Assembly (NCBI RefSeq): GCF_003991875.1
Contig: NZ_CP031423.1
Location: 2,604,001 to 2,668,000, forward strand
Length of the DNA: 64,000 nucleotides
Origin: Microbacterium lemovicicum
GTDB taxonomy: Bacteria > Actinomycetota > Actinomycetes > Actinomycetales > Microbacteriaceae
Direction of reading: 5' to 3'
The notes under the pieces are model-generated. The model was given only the letters and a program-made list of their open reading frames with translations, did no database searches and was not told the DNA's origin. How positions within the stretch are numbered: the stretch's first letter is position 1; each line of letters opens with the position of its first letter. Of this stretch, positions 29,345 to 36,840 are shown piece after piece. The position numbers were made by a program, and so were the translations under genes.

Positions 29345-30258
29345 CACAGCTCCATGGCCTGGACGGCGCGCGACGTGCGCGGATCGAGGGCGTCGCGCAG
29401 CGAGTCGCCGATGAAGTTGAACGCCAGCACCACGCTCAGGATCGCCAGTCCCGGGAACAGCGCCACCCAGTAGTTGTAGAACACGCGCGAGCCTTCCGAG
29501 ACCATGGCGCCCCACTCCGGCGCGGGGGGCACCGCACCGAGGCCGAGGTAGCTGAGACCGCTGAGCAGCAGGATCGCGTTGCCGAGCTCGAGCGTGGAGA
29601 TGACGGCGATCGGGCCGAGGATGTTCGGCGCGATGTCGCGCCCGAGCGTGCGGGCCGACGACGCGCCGATGAGCCGGGAGGCGGCGATGAAGTTGCTGTC
29701 GCGGAGCCCAAGCACGAGCGAGCGGGTCACGCGGGCGTAGGAGGGCCACGACACCACCACGATCGCCAGGACGGCGTTGATCAGCGACGGGCCGAGGGCC
29801 GCCGAGACCGCCATCGCCAGGATGATCGCGGGGAAGGCGAAGAAGAGGTCGACGATGCGCATGAGCACCGCGTCGACGGTGCCGCCGAAGTAGCCCGCCA
29901 CCGCGCCGACGGTCGCGCCGACGATGAGCGACAGCACGACCAGCATCACCGCGATGGGGATGCTGATCTGCGCGCCGTAGACGACGCGCGAGAGCACGTC
30001 GCGGCCGACGCCGTCCGTCCCGAACAGGTGGGCGGGCGAGGGCGGCAGGAAGCGCGGCGAATCCTGGGCCAGCGGGTCGTACGGCGCGATGAGAGGTGCG
30101 AAGACGATGACGATCGCCCAGAAGGCGACGATGACCAGGCCCACGACCGCGAGCGGGCGACGCCACGCGGCGGGAAGGCGCCAGCCCGGCATCCACCGTC
30201 GTCCGCGGGCGGCCGCGATGGGATCGACCGCGTCGAGGGCTTTCTCGGTGGTGTTCAT
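29344..30258 (-). CDS. Peptide ABC transporter permease, OppC/DppC-like
   Basis: 304 residues with six predicted helices. HLFGTDGVGRDVLSRVVYGA, the coupling loop DSNFIAASRLIGASSARTL and SYLGLGAVPPAPEWGAMV match DppC proteins, and it ends in the common GDSLRDALDPR. ATG 30258 overlaps the OppB stop (ATGA). Forms the membrane channel with the protein at 30255-31268. Confidence 0.88.
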   Translation of the reverse strand: MNTTEKALDAVDPIAAARGRRWMPGWRLPAAWRRPLAVVGLVIVAFWAIVIVFAPLIAPYDPLAQDSPRFLPPSPAHLFGTDGVGRDVLSRVVYGAQISIPIAVMLVVLSLIVGATVGAVAGYFGGTVDAVLMRIVDLFFAFPAIILAMAVSAALGPSLINAVLAIVVVSWPSYARVTRSLVLGLRDSNFIAASRLIGASSARTLGRDIAPNILGPIAVISTLELGNAILLLSGLSYLGLGAVPPAPEWGAMVSEGSRVFYNYWVALFPGLAILSVVLAFNFIGDSLRDALDPRTSRAVQAMEL

Positions 30259-31268
30259 GCTCGGCGGATCCTCGGGTCGATGATGCCGTACAGGATGTCG
30301 GTGGCCAGGTTGACGACGATGTAGATGAGGGCGACGAAGATCGTCACGCCGACGATGGCCGACAGATCGAGCGTGGATGCCGCGCGGTAGGCGTAGGAGC
30401 CGATGCCCGGCCAGGCGAAGATCTGCTCGACCAGGACGGTGCCGGCCAGCAGCGAGGCGAAGGCGGTGCCGACCACCGTGATGACGGGCACGAGCGCACC
30501 GCGCAGGACGTGCCCGAACACGACGGACGGGCCGCTGAGGCCCTTCGCCTCCGCGGCGCGGATGTACTCCATGCCCAGCACGTCCAGCACCGAGGCGCGC
30601 GTGAAGCGCATGAGCAGTCCGACCATCGGGGCCGACAGCACGATGGCCGGGAGGATGAGGTGCTGCACCGCCTCTCCGAGGAGCGGGAGGTTGCCGGCCA
30701 GCAGGGAGTCGATGGTGAAGAAGCCGGTGATCCGCGGCGGCGGGATGGCACCGGCGTCCAGGCGCCCGGAGGACGGGAACCAGCGCAGCTGCGTGGAGAA
30801 GATCGCGGTGGCGATCAGGGCGAACCAGAAGATCGGCACCGAGACGCCGGTGAGGCTGACCGCCCGCAGGATGTTGTCGAGGTGGCCGTTGGCGCGGAGC
30901 GCTGCGACGATCCCGAGGCCCCCGCCGACGATGACCGCGATGAGGGTGGCCGTCAGGGCGAGCTCGGCGGACGCGGGCCCGAACAGCTGCAGGTCGGACA
31001 GCACCGGACGGGAGGTCTGGGTGGATTCCCCCAGGTCGCCGCGGAACAGCCCGCCGAGGTAGATGAAGAACTGCTCGTAGAGGGGGCGGTTGAGGCCCAT
31101 GCGCTCGCGCATCGCCGCCACCAGCGCCGGGTCGGCGGCCGCGCGCTCGCCCAGTCGGGCGGTCGCGGCGTCGCCGGGCAGCACGGCCGTCAGCGCGAAC
31201 GCCACCAGGACCGTGCCGATCACGAGCAGGGCCGAGGCCCCCACGCGCTTGAGAATGAACAGCGTCAC
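30255..31268 (-). CDS. Peptide ABC transporter permease, OppB/DppB-like
   Basis: 337 residues: MTLFILKRVGASALLVIGTV N terminus, LPGDAATARLG loop, EYIRAAEAKGLSGPSVVFGH coupling region and FAWPGIGSYAYRA. GTG 31268 follows an AGGGAGGATGAGGGC ribosome site. A very stable hairpin (31331-31370) separates it from the upstream binding-protein gene, which may lower permease expression relative to the binding protein. Confidence 0.87.
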   Translation of the reverse strand: MTLFILKRVGASALLVIGTVLVAFALTAVLPGDAATARLGERAAADPALVAAMRERMGLNRPLYEQFFIYLGGLFRGDLGESTQTSRPVLSDLQLFGPASAELALTATLIAVIVGGGLGIVAALRANGHLDNILRAVSLTGVSVPIFWFALIATAIFSTQLRWFPSSGRLDAGAIPPPRITGFFTIDSLLAGNLPLLGEAVQHLILPAIVLSAPMVGLLMRFTRASVLDVLGMEYIRAAEAKGLSGPSVVFGHVLRGALVPVITVVGTAFASLLAGTVLVEQIFAWPGIGSYAYRAASTLDLSAIVGVTIFVALIYIVVNLATDILYGIIDPRIRRA

Positions 31269-31330
31269 GCCCTCATCCTCCCTTCTCGTCCCGCCGGAGC
31301 GGGAGACGTCCGTTGCCGTGGCCCATCGTG

Positions 31331-31370
31331 CGTGTCGCTCCGGGGAGGCGTTCCTCCCCGGAGCGACACG
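31331..31370 (-). terminator. 18-bp perfect hairpin between SBP and permease genes
   Basis: CGTGTCGCTCCGGGGAGG (31331-31348), loop CGTT, and its exact complement (31353-31370). It lies 10 bases after the binding-protein stop and about 60 bases before OppB. Probably an attenuator or mRNA-stabilising stem that makes binding protein more abundant than permease. Confidence 0.75.
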
Positions 31371-31379
31371 ATCAGACGA

Positions 31380-32966
31380 TCAGCGGCCGATGGCGGCGAT
31401 GTCCAGCGAGAACACCGGGTCGTACTTGACCTCGCCGATGGCCGAACCCGAGACGACGGAAGCGGCGGGCTGGAACAGCGGGACGATGACGCCCGCCTCG
31501 TTGTGGAGGGTCTGGAACTCCTGGTAGAGGCGCTCGCGCTCGCCGGCATCCGTCTCGACCGACACCTGCTGCATGACCGCCTCGAGCTCCGGGTCGCTGC
31601 CCGCGGCCCAGCCGGCGCGGAGGCCGACGATGCCGCCGGGGCCGAAGGCCAGGTAGTCGGCGGAGTCCGGGTAGTCCGGGTTCCACAGCCACAGGCCCAT
31701 CTGCTCGGTGCCCGCGCGGTAGCTCTCCAGCGTGGTCGCGATCGGACCGGGGGTGAGGTTCACGGTGATCCCCACCTCGCCCAGCTGCGAAGCGATGCGC
31801 TCCGCGAACGGTCCCATGCTCAAGCCGTTGCTGGAGAAGTCGCTCGCGTATTCGAGCGACACCGTCGGCGTGGTGCCGAGCGATGCGACGGCCGCCTTGG
31901 CGCGGTCGACGTCGCGCTCGACACCGGCGTCCGCGCCGAGTGCCCCGAGGAAGCTGGACGGGACGATGCCGTAGGCCCGCTCCGCGCCGTCGCCGGCCAG
32001 TTCGAGGATCGCGTCGCGGTCGAGCCCGTACTTCACGGCCTCGCGGAACGCCGGCGTCGACGTGACGTCGGAGACGCCCGCGTCGGCGTTGAGGAAGAGG
32101 AAGAAGATCGTGGGCGACTGGCTCGTGCTGACCACCACGTCCTGCCCCAGGCCGCCGATCTGGTCGGAGCCCAGGTCGAGGGCGACGTCGGCCGTCCCGC
32201 TCTGGATGTCCATGAGCTGGGCCTCGGCGGCGGCGTTGCGCAGCACGACGCGGTCGTACTTCGGCTTGTCGCCCCAGTACGAGGGGTTCGCCACCAGCAC
32301 GGTCTCGGTCGTGGTGTCGAACGACTCCAGCATGTACGGACCGCTGCCCGCGGACGTCTCGTTCAGGAACGCCTCGGCGGTGTCGGACTCCGCGGCGCCC
32401 TCGGCGTCGCTGCCGCCGTTCTCGGTGACGAGCGCGCTGTTGACGATGCCCAGCGTGGGACTCGTGACGATCGCCGGCACCGCGGTGTTGGGCACGTCCG
32501 AGGTGATGACGACGGTGGTGTCGTCGGGCGAGGAGACCGTGAGTCCGGTCATCAGGAACGAGCCGTTGCCCTGGACGTTCTTCACGCGGTTCAGCGAGTA
32601 GACGACGTCCTTCGCGGTCAGTGCCGTGCCGTCCGAGAACGTGATGCCGTCGCGGATCGTGAAGGTGTATTCGGTGGCGTCGTCGTTCACCTCGAACGCG
32701 GAGGCCACGCTCGGGAGGGGCTCTTCGGCATTGCCGTCGGCGAAGGTGAGGAGGCTGTCGTAGACGGCGTGCAGCACGATGCCGCCCGTGGTCTCGAACA
32801 TGCGGGCGGGGTCGGCCGTGACGAGGTCGAAGGACTTGTCGATGACGAGCGACGAGCCTCCCTCGGGCTGGGTCGTCGTGTCGGCCGGCGCCGCACAGGC
32901 GCTGATGACGAGGGCGGCGGCCGCGAGGACGGCTGCCATCCCTGCGAGGCGGGCGGGACGTTTCAC
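31380..32966 (-). CDS. Peptide ABC transporter substrate-binding lipoprotein, OppA/DppA-like
   Basis: A 528-residue SBP_bac_5 lipoprotein. Signal peptide MKRPARLAGMAAVLAAAALV with lipobox ISAC; LVIDKSFDLVTADPARMFET start of the mature fold; EYTFTIRDGITFSDGTALTA and PFAERIASQLGEVGI later. GTG 32966 overlaps the stop of the NTF2-like gene (GTGA) and has AGGAGG eight bases upstream. Captures peptides or related solutes for the 27696-31268 system; only modestly similar to the first DppA, so a different substrate is likely. Confidence 0.88.
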   Translation of the reverse strand: MKRPARLAGMAAVLAAAALVISACAAPADTTTQPEGGSSLVIDKSFDLVTADPARMFETTGGIVLHAVYDSLLTFADGNAEEPLPSVASAFEVNDDATEYTFTIRDGITFSDGTALTAKDVVYSLNRVKNVQGNGSFLMTGLTVSSPDDTTVVITSDVPNTAVPAIVTSPTLGIVNSALVTENGGSDAEGAAESDTAEAFLNETSAGSGPYMLESFDTTTETVLVANPSYWGDKPKYDRVVLRNAAAEAQLMDIQSGTADVALDLGSDQIGGLGQDVVVSTSQSPTIFFLFLNADAGVSDVTSTPAFREAVKYGLDRDAILELAGDGAERAYGIVPSSFLGALGADAGVERDVDRAKAAVASLGTTPTVSLEYASDFSSNGLSMGPFAERIASQLGEVGITVNLTPGPIATTLESYRAGTEQMGLWLWNPDYPDSADYLAFGPGGIVGLRAGWAAGSDPELEAVMQQVSVETDAGERERLYQEFQTLHNEAGVIVPLFQPAASVVSGSAIGEVKYDPVFSLDIAAIGR

Positions 32967-33403
32967 TGTGGATCCTCCTGTGTGTGCTGCGGCGACGCCT
33001 CGGGCAAGACGTCCTCGTGGTTGTGGATGATGAGCCAGCGGCCGTCGCGGCGCTGCCAGACGGCGGTGTTGCGCACCCGCTCGGGTGCGACGGCGGCGTC
33101 GGTGAAGCGCACCGCGAACGTGTGACGGACGAGCGCGATGTCGCCCAGGATGTCGATGACGGGCTCGGTCACATCGATGCCCGCCACGGCCTCGGCGCTG
33201 CCGGCCGGTCGGCTGTCGCGCAGCGCGTTCAGTCCGTCGAGTCCGCGCACCAGCGGCTCGTGCTCGGTGTCCCAGAGGGTGACGTCCTGGGCGATGTAGG
33301 AGTCGGCGCGCGCGCGGTCGGACGACATGTACGCGTCGTACATGTCGGTGACGGCGGCGGTGAGCCACCGCACGTCCTGGTCGACGTGGTCGGATTCGGC
33401 CAT
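32963..33403 (-). CDS. NTF2-like (SnoaL/DUF4440) protein
   Basis: A 146-residue cone-shaped alpha+beta protein: AAVTDMYDAYMSSDRARADS, VTLWDTEHEPLVRG, DILGDIALVRHTFAVRF and the closing WQRRDGRWLIIHNHED, which is characteristic of DUF4440/SnoaL_3 proteins. Such folds bind or isomerise small molecules; some are ketosteroid-isomerase-like. ATG 33403 is preferred because GAGG lies six bases upstream; ATG 33409 would be too close. It is the first gene of a peptide importer operon and is translationally coupled to the binding protein, an unusual partner whose role is unknown. Confidence 0.75.
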   Translation of the reverse strand: MAESDHVDQDVRWLTAAVTDMYDAYMSSDRARADSYIAQDVTLWDTEHEPLVRGLDGLNALRDSRPAGSAEAVAGIDVTEPVIDILGDIALVRHTFAVRFTDAAVAPERVRNTAVWQRRDGRWLIIHNHEDVLPEASPQHTQEDPQ

Positions 33404-33450
33404 GTGCATCCTCACTTCGTTGTCCAGAACGCTACACATTGAATATCACA

Positions 33451-33473
33451 TGAAAAGTCGAGACACGTTACAG
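33451..33473 (-). promoter_or_regulatory. Promoter/operator element shared by the two peptide-transporter operons
   Basis: CTGTAACGTG on the reverse strand (33464-33473) plus downstream A/T-rich TGTGATATTC. It aligns without gaps to 18741-18773 (whole alignment covers 33441-33473; 21 of 33 identical). It lies 48-70 bases upstream of the NTF2-like start, in a conspicuously A/T-rich gap. Confidence 0.45.
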
Positions 33474-33561
33474 CCGCGTGTTAACGACATCGATACCGGA
33501 ACGTGACTTACAAAACGCGGTATATCGGTTCTTCCAGCCGTACAGATGCGGATGCTGCACC

Positions 33562-34572
33562 TCACGCTCCCGCCACGTGCCCGCCGGCCCCCAGCGGGTT
33601 CGCCGCGCCCCGGCGCACCGCGAGGAGCTCCATCATCGCCGCGTCGCGGACACGCACGTTCTCGTCCCATGAGTCGTACGGGAGCGCCTCCTCGATGCGC
33701 GCGGCGACGCGCTCGACGGTCTCGGGCGACCAGGGGTCGTCCGCTCCGCGCTCCAGCCCCATGCGGGCGTAGACCGGACCCAGCACCTCGGCATGACGGC
33801 GGAGCCCGCCGCGGGTGTTCAGCTCGCTGGTCGCGAACGGTCCGATGACCGACCAGCGCAGACCCAGACCCTCGCGCACGATCGTGTCGAGATCGACGGG
33901 AGAGACGACGCCGTCCCGCACGAGACAGTAGGCCTCGCGCAGCAGGGCGCCCTGCAGGCGGTTGAAGACGAAGCCCTCGATCTCCGCGTTGATGAGGATG
34001 GGGGCGATGCCGCAGCTCTGCAGCAGCTCCGAGGCGACGCGGATCGACCGCTCCGAGGTGAAGGGGGCGGGCACGACCTCGGCCACCCGCAGGAAGAACG
34101 GCGGATTGCCCGGATGCACGACCAGGCACCGCTCGCGCCCGTCGAGTCCGGCGGCGAACCGCGACGCCTCGATGGTCGAGCTGGAGCTGGCCAGCACGAC
34201 ATCCGGTCCGGTGAGGCGGTCGAGGTCGGCGAACATCCGCCGCTTCACCTCGACGTCCTCGCCGATGCACTCCTGCACGTAGTCGACACCCTCGACGGCT
34301 TCCGCCAGCGTGGACCACACGGTGATGCGCGCCCGGGCCTGCGACGCCGATCCCTCCAGCACGCCGGCCGCCTCGAGTCCGTCGAGGATCGCCTCCACCT
34401 CGGCGGGCACGACCGCGCGCCGTGCAGGGTCGATCTCGAAGATCCGGACAGCGCGACCCGCGCCGGCGAAGACCGTGGCCCATGCCACGCCGATGCTCCC
34501 GGAGCCGACGACGGCGACCGCGGCCACCGCACCGCCGGAGTCGACGTCGACGGCCGCCCCCGCGGCATCCAC
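33562..34572 (-). CDS. 3-hydroxyacyl-CoA dehydrogenase-family (lambda-crystallin-like) enzyme
   Basis: 336 residues, close paralogue of the protein at 1884-3050. VVGSGSIGVAWATVF (21-35) binds NAD; SSSSTIEASRF and VVHPGNPPFFL form the active-site region; EGFVFNRLQGALLREAYCLV and IGPFATSELNTRGGLRRHAE belong to the C-terminal domain. It ends at the point where the other copy begins its Ala-Pro tail. GTG 34572 lies three bases after the DapA-like stop, so the two are co-transcribed. Likely oxidises a 3-hydroxy acid; why two copies exist is unclear. Confidence 0.82.
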   Translation of the reverse strand: MDAAGAAVDVDSGGAVAAVAVVGSGSIGVAWATVFAGAGRAVRIFEIDPARRAVVPAEVEAILDGLEAAGVLEGSASQARARITVWSTLAEAVEGVDYVQECIGEDVEVKRRMFADLDRLTGPDVVLASSSSTIEASRFAAGLDGRERCLVVHPGNPPFFLRVAEVVPAPFTSERSIRVASELLQSCGIAPILINAEIEGFVFNRLQGALLREAYCLVRDGVVSPVDLDTIVREGLGLRWSVIGPFATSELNTRGGLRRHAEVLGPVYARMGLERGADDPWSPETVERVAARIEEALPYDSWDENVRVRDAAMMELLAVRRGAANPLGAGGHVAGA

Positions 34573-34575
34573 GAC

Positions 34576-35508
34576 CTACAGGCCGATCTGGCGCGTGACG
34601 TCGTCGAGCTCGTCGATGACGGCGCCGATGCGCGCGAGCCGCTCTTCGCCCTCCTGGCCCAGCTGCGGGAAGGTCGTCAGCGGCGGGCGCACGTCGCCCA
34701 TGGGGTACCCGGCGCGCGCGGCGAGCCGCTTCGAGTAGGCCTGATGACCGTACGTGGGGTGGCCGGCGGCGATGATCGCGTCGAACCGCTTGATGAGGCC
34801 GTCGATGCGCCGCGCCTCCTCGATGCGGCCGGAGGTCAGCAGGCCCCAGATCCCGGCGGACGCGCGCGGGATGTAGTTGCCGTACGGGTTGACGTAGCCC
34901 TCGGCCCCGAGGAGGAACGAGTCGACGACCCGCTCTCCGGCGTAGACGGTGATGGCGTCACCGGCGAGGTCGATCACGTCGCGGACGCGCGCGATGTCCT
35001 GCGACGACTCCTTGATGTAGGAGATCGTGGGGAAGTCCTTGGCGAGCCGGGCCACCAGCGCCGCGCTCATGTCGACGTTGGAGGTGACGGGGTTGTTGTA
35101 GAGCATGATGGGCAGGTCCATCGCCTCGACGATCGCGGCGTAGTGCCGGTAGATCTCGTCGTCGGTCGGCGTGTAGTAGTACGGGGGCACGATCATGAGA
35201 CCGTCCGCGCCGAGGTCGCGCGCCTCCACGCTCTGGGCCACCGCTTTCGTCGTCGACGCGTCGGCGGTGCCCACCAGGACGGGGATGCGGCCGTCGATGT
35301 GCTTCACCGTCTCGTCCACCAGCAGGCGCCGCTCCTCGGGGGTGACGGTGAGGAACTCGCCGGTGGTGCCCAGCATGATGATGCCGGGGACGCCCTCCTC
35401 GAGCTGCCAGTCGAGGAACGCCTTGAGCCGGTCGACGTCGATCCGGCTGAGGTCGTCGGAGAAGGGCGTGACGGCGACCGTGTACGACCCGGAGAAGGTG
35501 GCAGTCAT
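34576..35508 (-). CDS. DapA-family (dihydrodipicolinate synthase/N-acetylneuraminate lyase superfamily) lyase or dehydratase
   Basis: 310 residues, TIM barrel. GTTGE (48-52) binds the oxo-acid carboxylate, Tyr137 (LYNNP) is the proton relay, and Lys166 (YIKESS) is the Schiff-base lysine, so the class I chemistry is intact. It is unlikely to be biosynthetic DapA given its catabolic neighbours; family members include hydroxyproline-pathway deaminase LhpC, dehydratases of sugar acids and oxo-acid aldolases. ATG 35508 has GAGAGG five to ten bases upstream; a longer start at 35529 would overlap the operator. Divergent from the DAO oxidase across a 57-bp gap with an IclR-type site. Confidence 0.82.
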   Translation of the reverse strand: MTATFSGSYTVAVTPFSDDLSRIDVDRLKAFLDWQLEEGVPGIIMLGTTGEFLTVTPEERRLLVDETVKHIDGRIPVLVGTADASTTKAVAQSVEARDLGADGLMIVPPYYYTPTDDEIYRHYAAIVEAMDLPIMLYNNPVTSNVDMSAALVARLAKDFPTISYIKESSQDIARVRDVIDLAGDAITVYAGERVVDSFLLGAEGYVNPYGNYIPRASAGIWGLLTSGRIEEARRIDGLIKRFDAIIAAGHPTYGHQAYSKRLAARAGYPMGDVRPPLTTFPQLGQEGEERLARIGAVIDELDDVTRQIGL

Positions 35509-35531
35509 GAATGACCTCTCTGCGAACATGT

Positions 35532-35546
35532 GTACGTATTGTGAAC
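35532..35546. promoter_or_regulatory. IclR-type operator between divergent DapA-like and DAO genes
   Basis: The reverse strand reads GTTCACAATACGTAC, an exact fit to the window consensus GTTCRCNATACGNAC. A TAnnnT -10 element for the oxidase (TACGAT, 35554-35559) is eight bases downstream, so the site sits over its -35 region and could block both divergent promoters. Confidence 0.6.
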
Positions 35547-35565
35547 ACCAGGATACGATGTAAGC

Positions 35566-36723
35566 ATGTCAAACCGGAAGTCGGATGTCGAGGTGTTCGA
35601 CGTGGCCGTCGTCGGCGGCGGCGCGAGCGGCTGCGCCACGGCGTACAACCTGGCCATGGCCGGGGCGTCGGTGGTCGTGCTCGAACGCCATGACCTCAAC
35701 ACCGAGGCATCCGGTCGCAACGCCGGCAGCCTGCACGGCCAGATCCAGCACGAGCCCTTCCTGGAGGAGGGCGAGGAGTGGGCGCGCGCGTGGATCCCCG
35801 CTCTGCGCTTCCTCGCCGATTCGCTCGAGATCTGGGACGGCCTGAGCGACGAGCTCGGCACGGATCTCGAGGTCGCCAAGCGCGGCGGCATCCTGGTGGC
35901 CGACGACCCCGCGCAGCTCCCGGCCATCGAGCGCAAAGTCGCCATCGAGAACAGCGCCGGCATCGACAGCCGCATGCTCTCGGCGAGCGAGATCCGCGAG
36001 CTCGCCCCCTGGCTCACCACCGACGCCGTGGGCGGCGAGCTCTGCCCCATCGAGGGGAAGGCCAACCCCCTGCTGGTGGCGCCGGCCTTCGCGCAGCGGG
36101 CGACCGATCGGGGTGCGGTGCTGCGCGCCGGTTCGCCGGTCGAGGGCTTCCGCGAAGAGGGCGGCCTGCACTACCTCCGCACGCCGCGCGGTGAGGTCGC
36201 CGCGCGCACGGTCGTGCTCGCGGGCGGCGACGGCATGCCCGCGCTCGCGCGCCACTTCGGCATCGATCTGCCGATCTCCAGCGGCGCGGTCCAGGTCAGC
36301 GTCACGGAGCGCATGGAGCCGATGGTCTCGCACCTCGTCTACTACGCGGGCGGCAAGCTCACCTTCAAGCAGGCGAAGGCCGGGACGCTGCTCATCGGCG
36401 GCGGGTGGCCGGCGCGGCAGAACGCCGCAGGCGAGTGGGTGGTGAACCCCGAGTCGCTCCGGGCGAACCTCGCCATGGCCGTGCGCATCGCGCCGTCGAT
36501 CGCCGACATCTCGCTGCTGCGCACGTGGGTCGGCATCGGCAACGGCACCCCCGATCACAGCCCGATCATCGGCGCCGTGCCGGGACGACCGCGCGTCATC
36601 CTGGGCTTCTACCCCTACATGGGCTTCACCGCGGCGCCGCTCATGGGCCGGGTGCTGACCGATCTGGTGCTGGAGCGCGACCCGGGCCGCGACCTCACGC
36701 CCTTCGCGCCCGATCGGTTCTGA
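35566..36723 (+). CDS. DAO-family FAD-dependent oxidase/dehydrogenase (HcnC/LhpB/OoxB-like)
   Basis: 385 residues. VAVVGGGASGCATAYNLAMAG (about 13-33) is the FAD-binding motif; SGRNAGSLHGQIQHEPF follows the isoalloxazine site; VVLAGGDGMPALARHF, then a C-terminal VGIGNGTPDHSPIIGAVPG. This is the D-amino acid oxidase/sarcosine oxidase class; the closest architecture is the beta subunit of HcnABC, opine oxidase or D-hydroxyproline dehydrogenase, whose partner subunits carry [2Fe-2S] and FAD. Such a partner fusion is encoded convergently at 36826. ATG 35566 lies six bases after a TACGAT -10 element, suggesting a leaderless mRNA. Confidence 0.82.
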   Translation: MSNRKSDVEVFDVAVVGGGASGCATAYNLAMAGASVVVLERHDLNTEASGRNAGSLHGQIQHEPFLEEGEEWARAWIPALRFLADSLEIWDGLSDELGTDLEVAKRGGILVADDPAQLPAIERKVAIENSAGIDSRMLSASEIRELAPWLTTDAVGGELCPIEGKANPLLVAPAFAQRATDRGAVLRAGSPVEGFREEGGLHYLRTPRGEVAARTVVLAGGDGMPALARHFGIDLPISSGAVQVSVTERMEPMVSHLVYYAGGKLTFKQAKAGTLLIGGGWPARQNAAGEWVVNPESLRANLAMAVRIAPSIADISLLRTWVGIGNGTPDHSPIIGAVPGRPRVILGFYPYMGFTAAPLMGRVLTDLVLERDPGRDLTPFAPDRF

Positions 36724-36788
36724 TCCCGGGAACGGGCGCGGCCGCCGACACGGCTCGCTCTTCTGCCGTCGCGGCGTCCAGCCCGTCG

Positions 36789-36840
36789 CGGCGCTCAGGA
36801 GGCGGCGGCGTTCAGGCGGCGGCGCTCAGGAGGCGGCGAC
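36789..36840. repeat. Short direct repeats at the 3-prime end of the HcnAB-like gene
   Basis: GGCGCTCAGGAGGCGGCG occurs twice (about 36790-36807 and 36821-36838), with a partial copy GGCGTTCAGGCGGCGGCG between. The last copy holds the stop codon of the gene at 36826, so its 3-prime end has been locally duplicated into the gap between convergent genes. Confidence 0.7.

Noticed and set aside
34576..35508. Biosynthetic dapA of lysine synthesis
   Set aside because: The Schiff-base residues are present, but the gene sits with catabolic dehydrogenases and an operator shared with an oxidase, and no lysine-pathway gene is nearby.
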